A stretch of 64,000 nucleotides of DNA from Perkinsus chesapeaki (Eukaryota; Perkinsozoa; Perkinsida; Perkinsidae): NCBI GenBank assembly GCA_013115145.1, contig JAAPAO010000081.1:24182-88181 (forward strand), in the 5' to 3' direction. Both the position numbers and the translations under genes were made by a program. Position 1 is the first letter of the stretch. Each line of letters opens with the position of its first letter. Of the stretch, positions 24,531 through 36,641 are shown one piece after another. The notes beneath the pieces were generated by a model. It worked only from the letters and a program-made list of their open reading frames with translations. It searched no databases and had not been told where the DNA came from.

Positions 24531-25178
24531 ATGGGAGCATGTTGCTCGACCGACTCAGTTGCCACATCGCAGCCGAGCAAGCGTCATCAATCGGTGAGGA
24601 GGATCCAAAATAGAACCAGCATTTCTCTTCAGGATTATGAGTATGCAAAGCGTCTTCAATCGCAGGAGTATTCGCGGCTTGATGGTCACGGGAGAAAATC
24701 ATCCGGCCGGCAGAGTTGGGGGTCTGGTAAATCATGGCTCTTGCCCTTCAAATTCTAGCTCATTGCTTAGGTCAACCCACGGGGACATCATACACTGCGG
24801 TTGGAGCATCCGCGGACCAAAAGAGGCAAGCTGCAGCCGAAGCTGCTGAGCGCCGCATGAAGGTAGGCACTACGAAATGATCACTCGCGTAGTTTCCCGA
24901 CGGCAGGAAAATCAAGGGCGTGGTCTTGGTAGCTCGGAAAAGGCTACCCAGATGACCGAAGCAGCAAGGAAGCAAGAACTCATTGGGCGAATAAGAGAAT
25001 ATTACGCAGTAGGCAAACAAACGTATCGTTCCCCACAGCTGCTCGTTACCAGGTGCGCCGGCTCGACCCTCCGCTGGGCCTAAACCTGGCTTCCGTCGAG
25101 CAGCTACGTAAACACCTCGATCTACTTAAAAGTGGTAAAATTGATCCAACAAATGCAGTTCTTGATAACAGCGTCTGA
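24531..25178 (+). CDS. Small protein with N-myristoylation start and VCP/p97-interacting motif
   Basis: Five exons, 24531-24593, 24633-24726, 24771-24862, 24907-25008 and 25053-25178, join in phase across introns of 39, 44, 44, 44 and 44 nt minus one (four introns: 39, 44, 44, 44). The product has 158 residues. It starts MGACCS, a pattern suited to N-myristoylation at Gly2 with palmitoylation of the next cysteines. Residues 71-81 read R-x5-AA-x2-R, exactly the VIM motif that binds the N-domain of the AAA ATPase VCP/p97. SVIP, an ER-membrane inhibitor of p97 in ERAD, has the same plan of an acylated start, VIM and short length. The remainder is helical and charged with a C-terminal LRKHLDLLKSGKI helix. 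I infer a membrane-anchored p97 cofactor; homology to SVIP proper is unproven. Confidence 0.72.
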
Positions 25179-25759
25179 GTACGCTATAAGATGCACACTG
25201 TGTAGTTGACTAAATGCATTACATAAGCCCCAGGACACTCGAAGGGCTATTCTACTTGGGCATGGTTCTTGAGTTGTTCAGTTAAAGACACACACCATTA
25301 ACCACCAAGGACCGGGAGGAAACAAGACGTTCATCAACGATAATAACATGTCGAAACAATCTTAAAGGAATATAAATACATCGCTGCCGATAGTACTAGA
25401 CCGACTTCCGGCGGAGTTCAACTCAAAAATGAAACATGGCATTTTACTACAGACGAGTATGCTCCACGAAGCTACTACCTGCCGTCTTGAGGTAACACAT
25501 AGCCTCAAAATCTCCAACTACCACACGAGCTTATTTATACACTATCGGACCATGAACTACGGTATGAAGTGCTACTGTATTCACGCAAACCTTGCTTGTG
25601 AGACCACTCCGTAACCAACGAGCGTGATCAAGCTTATTAGCCATCTGATTATCAGTTATTTCTCAACCCCTACTGACCACTGAACTCAAAGCGATGGACT
25701 GTGTTCTTGGCTCGGATTGCTAGTGGTACGTAACCGTTACGACGCCATCTACACACTCT
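25179..25759. other. Intergenic, 581 bp
   Basis: Convergent 3' ends of the VIM protein gene and RPS7 face each other here. I see no gene or repeat. Confidence 0.5.
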
Positions 25760-26686
25760 TTAAGCCTCGAACATAAAGAGCGCGGGCTTGTTGGTGAGCT
25801 TCATGTACACAGCAGAGTAGGCCGCGAACCTGTCCTCCTGGTGGGCATCAGTCTGCTCAAGGATACTGAAAAAGAAACACATTACAAACGACAAACCACA
25901 AGGGCCGTAAAGGGTGACGCGACGAGCATGATGCTGATTATTACACTTTGAGGGTCTTGCGGCCATCAGTCGAGACGTGGGTCCTCTTGCCGACGATCTC
26001 GGCGGGTCCAACGATGTCATCAAGCATGGCCTCGTGGACGGAAGTGAGGGTGCGGGTGCGCGGGCGGACCTTGAGGCCGCGGCGACGGAAGTCCTTGTCG
26101 AGGATGGTTCTCTGGGCAACGAAGATAACCTGCTGCTTGGGGAACTTCTTCTCGAGCTCGTGGATCAAACGACCCTGAACCTTCTGGACGGACTTCCACA
26201 CCTGAAATAAACAAGCATGTTGAATGCTTCGCCCGATGAACAATCGCCAAATCTGCTGGAAAATAAACGGCCCGAAATCCCATACTACCCTAGCGGGGAA
26301 GAAGACAACGACGGCCTTCCTGTCGGCCTTGATCTCAACCTCCTTGGCGGAAGCGAAGACAATGCCCCTAACAATGAACGAAAATAACACATCACGATAA
26401 AGCACGGCTTGAGCCGACGAGTAGACCACATAGCTATGAAAAAGACGAGGTTAATGACAATCATAGTGATACTATCATCAGTACTGATCATAGCTAACAC
26501 CAACAGGTGATGAAACGACACAATATAGAAGCCACAAGCTGTCCTTGATTCCGATTATTACTTAAGGAGGACCTTCATCTCGATGTTGCTGGCCTCAATC
26601 TCAGTGAGAGCCCTGGCGACATTCTGCTCCAACTCAGTGATGGCACGGCCGGGGGCCTTTACAATCTTTTCAGTAACCGCAGACAT
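25760..26686 (-). CDS. RPS7: 40S ribosomal protein S7 (eS7)
   Basis: Four exons on the minus strand, 26562-26686, 26289-26367, 25945-26201 and 25760-25865, join in phase across introns of 194, 87 and 79 nt. The 188-residue product matches the usual eS7 length of about 190. Recognised elements are the N-terminal KIVK, the strand SAKEVEIKADRKAVVVFFP, then KVQGRLIHELEKKFP, the basic RPRTRTLTSVHEAMLDDIV and EIVGKRTHVSTDG, all collinear with eukaryotic S7. It is a structural protein of the small ribosomal subunit. Codon use is strongly C-ending, as in RPL5 next door, which fits high expression. The first intron is unusually long for this region. Confidence 0.95.
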
Positions 26687-26842
26687 GCGACGTGACGGAT
26701 CTCAGTAGCAATCCTGCCGAGGCATACAGATGGTCAGCTCTGGCGCAACCGGACCGGCTATCGATCACGTGATCGATTTCGAAATCGGTGCCAGCCGAGC
26801 ACTCCGGAACTCAGACTCGTCCATTTCGCTGTTGACTGAAAC
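26687..26842. promoter_or_regulatory. Shared upstream region of RPS7 and RPL5
   Basis: Only 156 bp separate the two start codons, which point away from each other. The interval contains a palindrome near 26761-26783 built on ATCGAT/CACGTGATCGAT/TTCGAAATCG elements. A bidirectional promoter that co-expresses the two ribosomal proteins is likely by position; no TATA box is evident. Confidence 0.5.
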
Positions 26843-28099
26843 ATGGTAATACAATGGGTTTAACAGGAATGGCTGTCTTTAGTCCCTCCTCGTGCACTTC
26901 AGCTAGCCCGACACTCATCGCCTCTGGGACATAGCAATCTCGTTGTGAAATTATTCGCAGTTTTGTCATCGTGGTTTCGCAGGGTCTTTCCGGGCATCTA
27001 TCGTAACGTCAGGAATATTAGATGTATGAGGCTTTTACTTGTCAAGTCGCATTTGGTTGGCTCTCCTTGGTCTCGCATTGTCTCTCACAGCGTTCTGAAA
27101 TGTCCGTTGTTGTTGTTATTGAAGCTAACTCTGCTGTGTGCTGTTCTGTTGTCTCAGGCTTTTGTCAAGGTCTATAAGAATAAGGCATACCATAAGCGTT
27201 ATCAAACCAAGTATCGCCGAAGACGTGAGGGCAAGACTGATTACTTCCAGCGTCGCCGCATGGTGAAGCAGGACAAGAACAAGTACAACACCCCCAAGTA
27301 CCGTCTTGTTGTCCGTATCTCCAACACCAAGGTCATCTGCCAAGTCATCTACGCCACCATCACTGGTGATCGCGTTCTTGCTGCCGCTGAGTCCACTGAG
27401 CTCAAGCGTTATGGCATCCCCGTTGGTCTTAAGAACTACGCCGCCGCCTACGCCACTGGTCTCCTTGTTGCCCGTCGTACTCTCAAGAAGCTCGGCCTCG
27501 ACTCCACCTTCGAGGGCAAGCAGGAGGTTGACGGTGAGGAGTACTACGTCGCTGATGAGGAGTACGAGGGAGAGAAGAGACCCTTCAAGTGCGTCCTCGA
27601 TGTTGGTCTTGTCCGTACTACCGTCGGTGCCCGTGTCTTCGGTGCCATGAAGGGTGCCGCTGATGGTGGACTCGATATCCCCCATAACCCCAAGCGTTTC
27701 CCTGGCTACGAGGCTCCCGAGGATGGAAAGGGAGAGGGCGAGTACGACGCTGAGGTTCACCGTGACCGTATCTTCGGTAACCATATCTCCGAGTACATGA
27801 AGCAGATGCAGGAGGATGAGCCCGAGGAGTACGAGAAGCACTTCGCTACCTACATCAAGGCCGGTTTGGACGCTGATAGTTTGGAGGATGCCTACACTAA
27901 GTGCCACGCCGCCATCCGCGCCAACCCCGACCCTGCACCCAAGAAGGAGGCTCACCCTGGTGTCGTCCGCAAGGGCAACACTATCGTGGTCCCCAGTGGC
28001 AAGAACTACACTCGCTCCAAGAAGCTCAACCTCAAGCAGAGGAAGCAGCGCGTCTACGAGAAGATCCGCGTTGCTCGCACTCGCGCCATGGAAGAGTAA
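26843..28099 (+). CDS. RPL5: 60S ribosomal protein L5 (uL18)
   Basis: Exon 1 is proposed to be just the ATG at 26843-26845, followed by a 312-nt GT-AG intron and exon 2 at 27158-28099. This restores the family N-terminus M-AFVKVYKNKAY. The 314-residue product shows KRYQTKYRRRREGKTDY, QDKNKYNTPKYR, the YAAAYATGLLVARR helix and the C-terminal KLNLKQRKQRVYEKI tail of eukaryotic L5, which binds 5S rRNA in the large subunit. The frame stays open for 213 bases upstream of exon 2, but those residues are hydrophobic and unlike L5, so I treat them as intron. The position of exon 1 is less certain than the rest. Codon use is highly biased to C-ending codons. Confidence 0.92.
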
Positions 28100-28772
28100 A
28101 TCTAGACCTGCGGTGGCTGTGCTGGAATGTAATCAGTCAAACCCTCACCCCCTTGACGAAAGGAGACGACAGGCACCGAGTCTACTTCGTGCAGATTCAT
28201 ATTGCCAGTCGTACTCGATCCCGTTTTCCAGCGAGCGTTCTATTTTGTTGTGTTTGCCAAGTCTTGTTATGCGCTACATGGTCGAAAAGGGACGATCGAA
28301 AGAGTGGGGTGGCTAGTAGGTAGCTTTCAAGCCTGTATAGTTAAGGGATTAGCAACTGATCGGGTTGTATGAAGCAGTGTCGAGGTATTGTATCTCGATA
28401 ACAGGATCGAATGGTTTGTTGTCGACCTTTTTGTACTAAATTGGCACGAAGTGTTTGGAGGTACAGTTCAAGCCCGAGTCGGCTCCTCACTTTTATATTT
28501 TCGTGGCAACACAATCCTGTGCAAGCTAGATTGTGCATTTATATTTGAAACGGCAAGATGATTGTTGTCCTAAGACCTGATATGTTCACTTGGCGAGCAA
28601 CAACTAGCTGCAAAAAATAGACGCAGACATGAACAAAATAAATGGTGTAAGAAAGATAAAAAACGTGTGTTTTCACCACAAACTTGAGCCAGGCTGGCGA
28701 CAATACATGCTCCTACAAAGACTAAGGTGAGGGAGGTGTTGGGGGTCTCCCAGGAGCTGTGCTGTGTCGAGA
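28100..28772. other. Intergenic, 673 bp, with repeat A
   Basis: The 3' flank of RPL5. No gene is seen. It contains the first copy of a 45-bp dispersed repeat at 28525-28569. Confidence 0.5.
28525..28569. repeat. Dispersed direct repeat A, copy 1
   Basis: The 45 bases match 31987-32031 at all but two positions. The core is GATTGTGCATTT then GAAACGGCAAGATGATTG. Confidence 0.75.
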
Positions 28773-29590
28773 ATGGTTGATGCTACGGTGTTTGATATTT
28801 GTTTCATTCATGTTGAGGGCGTTTGGAACATACTGTGGTCTCTCGACTCTTCTACTGACCGTAATGGGGCTGCTCTTTTGTACAAGTTATGCCGGTCTGC
28901 ATGTATTCCTTCTAGGGTTTCGGTGATCACTATGTGATAGTATTCATGGCTCGGCTGGTTAAACCAGCCTGGTTTACCCCACGAGACGCTATTGAATGCC
29001 GGTATTCTTGTCGCTGATCTGGAACTCGGCGTTTGTTGTTGCCTTGCTCGGGATTGTTTCCGACCTGTGTTTGGTTGATAGTTCCAAACACCTCTCTTCA
29101 ACGTCGGTTCGTGTATCTTGTAGGGCTCAACATTCCTTCGGTGCTTTCGGCGAATGGCATGCGAGTCACATTGGTTTCGGGTGTCTGAGACGTGATGTTT
29201 GGGTCTCATGATGTGACCGGCTACGGAGCTAACTACTTTGTACCTATGCGCTTTTGGCCAGGCTTTTCTGTTGAGATTTCTTGCTCGGCACTGGCTACCG
29301 GTCTTCCGTCACTATACTCGGCTGCGCCATTACGAATACTCGAGGCGGAGGCGCTGATATAGCCGGTGAAGCCAGGATTGAGCGCTTGCATGATGTGTTG
29401 AGGAAGTCGAACCTTCCGAGCGCTACACCTAAAGGAGAGATTTCACTCCTCAGCAGTTGCTCATTCCATGGCCTATGCCGAGTGAGTTCTATCTGAAGCA
29501 TTCTATAGGCAGTTATTCACTGGTGGTCATATGTAGGCTGCAAGCCCCTTGCAGCAAGAGCTGTCGAGGCTGATCTGGTCGGTATGTTAA
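28773..29590 (+). CDS. Unknown six-exon protein
   Basis: Six exons, 28773-28922, 28968-29001, 29082-29180, 29262-29300, 29345-29481 and 29537-29590, join in phase across GT-AG introns of 45, 80, 81, 44 and 55 nt to give one open frame of 170 codons. The model rests on frame continuity and on intron sizes that match the rest of the window. I do not recognise the family. The product has a leucine-rich first exon, a FVYLVGLNIPSVLSANG segment, a small glycine/serine-rich stretch and a basic helix RIERLHDVLRKSNLP. No signal peptide or membrane helix is evident. The start could lie further upstream, since a CAG acceptor-like string precedes the ATG. The final exon could also continue past a GTATGT that would serve as a donor. 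Confidence 0.45.
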
Positions 29591-30102
29591 TAACATAACG
29601 ATAACTTAATGTCATCGTTAGGCATAGCGTAGTCGTAACAGAACGTTGATAGATTGGGCTCATAGTTAAAGAGATAGGGCATTAAAGAGAGTGAGTAATG
29701 AGTAGAATATCACGAGTAAAGAAAGCTAGTAATACGATGGTACGATGATTCTGCGATAGACACTGTCTACCGCATAATAGACCTGTCTATTAGACAGGAA
29801 TTGTGAGAGTTATATAGTGCAGATGTCCATCTTGTGCCGTTGATATATTGATATGTTCAGCGGTGTCTGTCTGTCACGACTCGATCCGCTGGAACCAGAT
29901 GATTTACCATGCGCTCATCTTGCTGTTTCGTTCATTGAGGATCGGCTCGCGAAGGCAAAGACACTGCACTGAAGGCTCCAAAAGTGGTCAACCGTGACAG
30001 TGTCACGAAGGATCTGTGACACCTTGTATTCGGTCACTATCGCAGCTAGTTAGAGACTCTGAAATTCAAAGTCTGAGTCCCATTCCGTTATAGGCCGATA
30101 AC
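29591..30102. other. Intergenic, 512 bp, with inverted repeats and repeat B
   Basis: No gene is seen. Near 29754-29805 there are nested inverted strings of GACA(C/G)TGTCTA and TAGACAGGTC type. Repeat B copy 1 lies at 29834-29968. Confidence 0.5.
29834..29968. repeat. Dispersed direct repeat B, copy 1
   Basis: About 135 bases align with 32203-32350, with roughly ten substitutions and one short insertion in copy 2. The best-kept parts are GCGGTGTCTGTCTGT, CCAGATGATTTACCATGC and GCGAAGGCAAAGACACTG. Confidence 0.75.
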
Positions 30103-31199
30103 ATGAACCTTCTTCTACTATGGTTCTGTTGCGTATTGATGATCACCCCAATAGAAGGCGGGGGCGTTAATCTCGGTCTCACCTTCAACGAGGCTAACCT
30201 CGATTCGTACAACACCTATGTTCTGTATACCGGGTTTGCTACCAGCGGCCATGACATAACATATATTGTTCGCACAGAGCAAAAGTCTACCCTGCTAGTC
30301 TGGAAGGAGTGGTATGAAAGCGAGACCTACGAGGGTGCATGCAATACATTCAAGTTCTCTTGCTTTTCCTGTCCCGAGCCTTGCATGCATGAGAAGTGAT
30401 TATCTCCGGTGATGGAGTAGTAATGGAGGTCTATGGACATTATGTTGGCGTCTTTGGTGTTGACGATTTGTCTTTCGGGCTTATTGGTGGACAAGCGCCG
30501 CCTCCAGGCGAATCCCCCCCGGCCAACTGTCTCGGCCTCGAGCCCGATAGGGAGAATCAATACTTGTCAATTATCAACCAGCTAAGATTGAGGAGGAAAC
30601 TCAGTTCGGCCTCTTTTACGCTTTACTTGAGGGCAACAGCTGGAACCGACGAGTTCAAGGGCACGCTAATCCTTGGTGGTATGGACCCGACACAGTATAC
30701 GATTCCGCTTCGATATGTCCCTCTCCTCCGTTTGAGTGACTATGCCGTAACATTGAGGAATATTCATATTCAAGAAGGAGCAACGGTTCCCGCGATTGAT
30801 CAAGCAGCTGTCATTCGTACTGGCAGGCACTTTATCGGCATCCCACAAGTCTATTTCTCTGACCTGGCGAAGCACTTTGCAGCTGCCGCCGCCAAAATCG
30901 CTGGAAGGCCTGTGGATGTCACGTGGAATGACGAGGAGGAAAGCTATATGGTGGACTGTGATTTGAGAATATATTTGCCAACTTTGACACTCTACCTCGG
31001 ATCAGACGGGGAGCCCACCCCTTTGTTGCTGACGCACCAGAATTACGTAAGGAAATTCACAAGGTATACAGATTGCACCGTTATGATTACAATGGTCAAT
31101 GGGAGTGAGTGGGAGCTACCAGACAGCATACTTATCGGGAACTATATAGAGTTCCAGCCTAATGAGATGAGGCTGGGTATTGCCCGGTTGAAGGCCTAG
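30103..31199 (+). CDS. Secreted pepsin-like protein lacking catalytic Asp residues
   Basis: A first frame (30103 onward) encodes a signal peptide (MNLLLLWFCCVLM) and the N-terminal lobe; a second frame (to 31199) encodes the rest. They connect either by a GT-AG intron at 30332-30396 or by a frameshift near 30390. Pepsin family (A1) marks are FGLIGGQ, NCLGLEP, GTLILGGMDPTQY and VPLLRLSDYAVTL. The two active-site D-T/S-G motifs are changed. The first aligns to YIVRTEQKSTLLVW, where DTGSS is expected; the second to AAVIRTGRHFIGIP, where the Asp is Arg. Protease activity is therefore not expected. Possible roles are binding of peptides or inhibitor decoy, but these are guesses. If the junction is a frameshift, this is a pseudogene. 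Confidence 0.7.
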
Positions 31200-31285
31200 A
31201 CTTGGAGAAAATGTGTCATGGTTATGGTTTATAGAGACGATTATTTATAACCATCCTTCAAAGATGATAAGCGCTTTGAGGAAGT

Positions 31286-31328
31286 CCCTATCCTTAGGAT
31301 AGGGATAGTTTAGGATAGTATCCTAAAC
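31286..31328. repeat. Two adjacent palindromes downstream of the pepsin-like gene
   Basis: 31286-31304 is a perfect 8-bp stem with a 3-base loop (CCCTATCC / GGATAGGG). 31308-31328 is a perfect 10-bp stem around one base. Both lie 90-130 bp after the stop codon, so they could shape the 3' end of the transcript or be transposon ends. Confidence 0.6.
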
Positions 31329-31986
31329 CTTCTTTAAGATATAGGTCCGTATTTTGTGCGCTCGGCGATATCTTACTGGAGAGAGGCTCTCTCTGAGAGA
31401 ACGGCATTTCCGTGGCCTTATTATTCTCTCGCCTACATCCGATAAAATGCTTGCGTTGATAGTGAAGTCGAAGTAGGGCTGTTGACAAGTCTGCCTCTCG
31501 GCAACCCTCGCGTTCCTGGAGACATGCATCGTGGACCGAGTGGACTTGGCAATGACGGCGAGTATTACAGCTTTATACTTTGACCGCCTCACTGGTAAAC
31601 AAACTAGCACGGTGAATAAAGAAAAGGTCTATCGTTAATAATGTAAGGTTAACATCACTTTGAATCACGTTATCAAGTCTTGTACTCGCGAACGCAAGCC
31701 GTATGTTGTTGAATGATGATGTGGAAGAAACATATCATAAGCGCATATTCTCCTGCATGCTGGAAAGTGTCTGTTCATATCGGATGCCAAATTTAACAAA
31801 CTCCTCCAATTTGATTCGCATCATGCGCTAGATAGCAACCGCCGTGTTTGATATTCTGGACAGCAGACGTGATGGCTTTCTCTCGATCATGGCGCCGCAG
31901 TGCACTCAGCGGCTTGAATCTGATTGGAGCGATTGGCCGACCTCATCAAGAAGCATGTGCACTCGAAGATTTGTGCGCTACCAATG

Positions 31987-32031
31987 GCTAGATTGTGCAT
32001 TTGTATTCGAAACGGCAAGATGATTGTTGTC
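31987..32031. repeat. Dispersed direct repeat A, copy 2
   Basis: Partner of 28525-28569, same orientation. Confidence 0.75.
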
Positions 32032-32202
32032 GGAGTATATATTGTTGCCATCCCGGCTCAAGTTTGTGGTGAAATCACACGATTTTTTTCTTTCTATCTG
32101 GCATATTGTCAGCGGTCGATGGCCGACTGGCTATGTGTACGGTATTTGCTGGTCTATGTCATCTCGCACGTGTGGTATGTCTATGTATATCGATGTCTAT
32201 CT

Positions 32203-32350
32203 CATGCCGCTGATACATTGACATGTTTAGCGGTGTCTGTCTGTAACGACTCGATCCGATGAACCAGTCTTGCTCGGAACCAGATGATTTACCATGCACT
32301 CGTCTTGCTGTTGTGTTTATTGAGGATCGGCTGGCGAAGGCAAAGACACT
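32203..32350. repeat. Dispersed direct repeat B, copy 2
   Basis: Partner of 29834-29968, same orientation. Repeats A and B lie 216 bp or less apart here but about 1.3 kb apart in the first set. Confidence 0.75.
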
Positions 32351-32555
32351 GTATGCCACGTCACTTGCTGAGAGATTGCAAGAGTAGACGAGGGGGTTAC
32401 CGACCCAAAAGCCCGTCAGGGTGTTCATGATAGAAATAGTTACTATAGGGTTATTACTTGGGGGGTGAAAGGATTTCACCTTTGTTTCGGGTCAGAGCTC
32501 CCGTCTCGGGGGACAAAGCATCGTTGTTCCACGATTACTTTCTGTTGTTAATAAA

Positions 32556-32628
32556 TAGCAGCTCCTTGTTTCGATCAAGGGACCTTTGGGTTATGAGCCC
32601 AACACGCTATCCACTGCGCCAAGCTGCT
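32556..32628 (-). tRNA. Initiator tRNA-Met (CAT)
   Basis: Read on the minus strand this is a 73-nt cloverleaf without intron. The acceptor stem AGCAGCT pairs perfectly with AGCTGCT and is followed by discriminator A. The D stem is GCGC/GCGT. The anticodon stem is TTGGG/CCCAA around CTCATAA, giving anticodon CAT. The T stem is CCTTG/CAAGG. Three marks identify the cytosolic initiator rather than the elongator: an A1-U72 first pair, three consecutive G-C pairs at the base of the anticodon loop, and a T loop reading ATCGAAA in place of TTCGA. Box A and box B are internal. No poly-T terminator was identified with certainty. Confidence 0.92.
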
Positions 32629-33154
32629 GATAGTAAATAGGAATGTATTCTTTACTTGTCCTTTCTTAAACATCTCTGCGCTACTAACAAGCCACGAGAT
32701 TTAGCTGGTAAGCTATAGGAAGCGTGCGCTGAAGCGTACATCGTAGCAGGAAGCAGATGAATACGATGAACCTTGCCTTTCTATGAGACTCTCTTGTGCA
32801 AAAGCCTTGAAGGTGGTCCGACCACCTTCAAGGCTTTTCCGACCACCGTGGTCGAAAGTATTCCGTGTTTGTCTGATGAACTCACGTGCATAGGCAAGTG
32901 CATCGTGCTTTCAATGTGCCCTATTCGTATGGATATGACGAAGACGATTCCCAGAGCGTGTATGTGTAGCTGCCCGTCGGGTGTCAGCAATACTAGATTA
33001 ACACAAGCAAGCCCACTTTCATTCGTACCGCGGTGTTCTTGAATTGAGCAGTAGCGCCACCCTGGAGATGTATTATCAACATGGAAACGTTAACATAACT
33101 CGCGGAGAAGCTCCGACGTAGAAACCCGGGGGTTTTGGTAGAATAAATACGTAC
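32629..33154. other. Intergenic, 526 bp, with a long palindrome
   Basis: No gene is seen. Holds the perfect palindrome at 32800-32838 and the 3' flank of CTP synthase. Confidence 0.5.
32800..32838. repeat. Perfect inverted repeat, 18-bp arms, 3-base loop
   Basis: Arms 32800-32817 and 32821-32838 are exact reverse complements (AAAAGCCTTGAAGGTGGT and its complement) around CCG. A second short GACCAC/GTGGTC palindrome follows at about 32841-32853. Transcribed in either direction this would fold into a strong hairpin. Confidence 0.85.
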
Positions 33155-35611
<2,457 letters not shown>

Positions 35612-36641
35612 TGAACCAGATAAATGCCAAGAATAATGTTTGAAATACCCATCCTAAGGATCGAACCCGGGTGCCCTGCCTCTGCCTGCCTACCTGGTAT
35701 CGACGCTATCCTCATTGACGAATAAGCTAGTCCTTCTGAAGACAGGAGTAGTCGTGTAGTCGGAGGCGGTACGAACAGGCGTATGAGGAGCCATGGACGG
35801 AGCGACAAGGTGACTGAGTAAGCCGCTATCCTTAATTCCGAATCCTCTTACTGCCACGCTAAGCCTTCTCGGGACCATGACACAACATTTCCGTACGCAC
35901 GCGCAAGTGGCGTTCGTTCGAGACAGACGCGCATATTCTGGGACGTGGAACTCCATACCGCGTATTCTCTAGAAACTCTTCTATTAAAGCCAATTATAAC
36001 ACTATCAGACTACAGGGAATCAAACAGTTACTCATTGGTCGCTTGTTGTAACCGTGGTCGTGGTGGAAATCACTTGACCGTCTCGAGTCTCGGTTGTGGT
36101 TGTAGTTATCGAGGATCGGCATATTGTCGTCGTTGTTGACCGAGCCTACATACACATAATAATTTTTCACATATACGATCAACCGGAGCTCACCGGTGTC
36201 GTCGTAATCGACGTAGTGGTGTTTTGTGGCAGCGGTTGGCCATTCCTGCGGTCATGAGGGTTCCTATCGCGAGCCTTATCCCCATCGAACGTGGTCGACT
36301 TGTGAGTGATCGCTCGAGCATTACGAGTCTTAGTCATTGAAAAAAGCTTATCAAAACAACTGTCTGCTCGAGACGAAGAGTAAGCCCAGAGCAATCATAA
36401 CTAAACGCCAACTGGAACTGGTTGGAAATCTTCCATAATGCACAAAAAGACGACGCAACAGAATAGCCAAGCCTACCAAACTCCCAGCAGTGGGCCGCGG
36501 ATTTGCATCTCTCCACCAATAGGCTGATGAGACGTATCACGCTAGCTCACACGGGGACGGCGGGGATGGCCTTCTTTGGGAATCGCAAAAACCAAAATGC
36601 AAAAAAACAGAGTACAGACTGTATAATATGAACCAAAGCAG
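35612..36641. other. Intergenic, about 1 kb, with a tRNA-like box B
   Basis: Lies upstream of CTP synthase and downstream of the unknown minus-strand gene. On the minus strand, GGTTCGATCC at about 35658-35667 is an exact RNA polymerase III box B, within a GGGCACCCGGG context. No full cloverleaf forms. No gene is supported. Confidence 0.45.

Larger units (their letters stand above)
31329..32555. other. Intergenic, about 1.2 kb, repeat-bearing
   Basis: No gene is supported. It contains the second copies of repeats A (31987-32031) and B (32203-32350). Confidence 0.5.

Noticed and set aside
25429-25614. Short plus-strand frame between the VIM protein gene and RPS7
   Set aside because: Short, no start context, no neighbouring in-phase exon and no recognisable sequence.
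26945-27157. N-terminal extension of RPL5 encoded by the open frame upstream of 27158
   Set aside because: The residues are hydrophobic and unrelated to L5, and a CAG acceptor lies exactly at the conserved start; treated as intron.
27125-27955. 276-codon open frame on the minus strand opposite RPL5
   Set aside because: It is the shadow of a strongly C-biased ribosomal gene; the product is a low-complexity Leu/Val/Gly string and RPL5 on the plus strand is certain.
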